Assembly (NCBI GenBank): GCA_903934035.1
Contig: CAIZMK010000135.1
Span: forward strand, 1-34,899
Source: an uncultured Methylococcaceae bacterium
Lineage (GTDB): Bacteria > Pseudomonadota > Gammaproteobacteria > Methylococcales > Methylomonadaceae
DNA length: 34,899 nt
Direction: 5' to 3'
The notes beneath the pieces were generated by a model. That model did not search any database. It saw only the letters and a program-made list of their open reading frames with translations, and was not told where the DNA came from. Below, one piece after another: positions 34,786-34,899 of the stretch. Positions within the stretch are counted from its first letter, which is position 1, and the number at the start of each line of letters is the position of its first letter. The position numbers and the translations under genes are program-made.

Positions 34786-34899
34786 CCCCTCTTTAGCAAA
34801 GAGGGGTTAGGGGAGATTTGATCTATTAAAAAATTATTATTAAATATCAATAATCTATGACTTAATAAAATCCCCCTCGATCCCCCTTTTACAAAGGGG
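34786..34899. repeat. MITE-like element with inverted ends, type B (cut by window edge)
   Basis: A left end CCCCTCTTTAGCAAAGAGGGG with tail TTAGGGGAGATTT is mirrored by a right end AAATCCCCCTCGATCCCCCT followed by an A/T loop and AAAGGGG at the window edge. About 45 AT-rich bases lie between. The inverted ends plus short AT-rich middle are what a miniature inverted-repeat element looks like. The last bases of the right end may be missing. The copy at 167-198 is a relative of the left end. Confidence 0.65.

Overview
The window looks like chromosomal DNA of an AT-rich, motile Gram-negative proteobacterium on the gamma/beta border. FlhC and FlhD read like the betaproteobacterial form (FlhC has the PNIHSSLF and CGLC..PSRAGKT signatures). 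The motC/motD pair and the flhB-flhA-flhF-flhG order recall Pseudomonas-type gammaproteobacteria. A methanotroph-like gammaproteobacterium is possible from the style of the short dispersed palindromes, but the window does not prove it. No rRNA, tRNA, CRISPR array, transposase or integrase was seen.

Layout. (1) Positions 1-732: dispersed palindromic repeats, then a long gene-free AT-rich leader. (2) Positions 733-9994, + strand: a motility and chemotaxis operon, flhD-flhC-(CBS-domain protein)-motA-motB-cheZ-cheW-cheB-cheY1-(second CheZ-like protein)-cheY2-cheA. (3) Positions 10313-19479, - strand: a second motility block converging on the first. In transcription order it is flhB-flhA-flhF-flhG-motC-motD, then a hybrid sensor kinase and a stand-alone HPt protein. 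A 29-bp palindrome sits between the converging units. (4) 19874-20515: an iron-sulfur uracil-DNA glycosylase. (5) 20759-33258, + strand: an ABC-transporter-dependent polysaccharide (O-antigen or exopolysaccharide) locus. It holds a Wzm/Wzt-type exporter, a SAM-methyltransferase-like protein, two GT4 and three GT2 glycosyltransferases, a WbsX-family protein, a polysaccharide deacetylase and a large protein of unrecognised family. (6) A secreted TPR protein and radC close the window, followed by repeats related to those at the left edge.

How it works together. FlhDC would be the master activator. CheA/CheW pass receptor signals to two CheY proteins and CheB. Two proteins with the CheZ DxxxQ active-site motif lie among them. 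Two stator pairs (MotAB, MotCD) would power rotation. FlhA/FlhB are export-gate components, and FlhF/FlhG set flagellar number and position, although this FlhG has lost its normal P-loop. No cheR, cheD, chemoreceptor, fliA or fleQ homologue is in the window, so those functions must be encoded elsewhere.

Most worth following up: the dual CheZ-type/dual CheY arrangement; the P-loop-less FlhG, with fliA absent from its usual place; the CBS protein inside a flagellar operon; the unassigned 633-residue protein in the glycan locus; and a roughly 55-bp imperfect inverted repeat present at both ends of the window.
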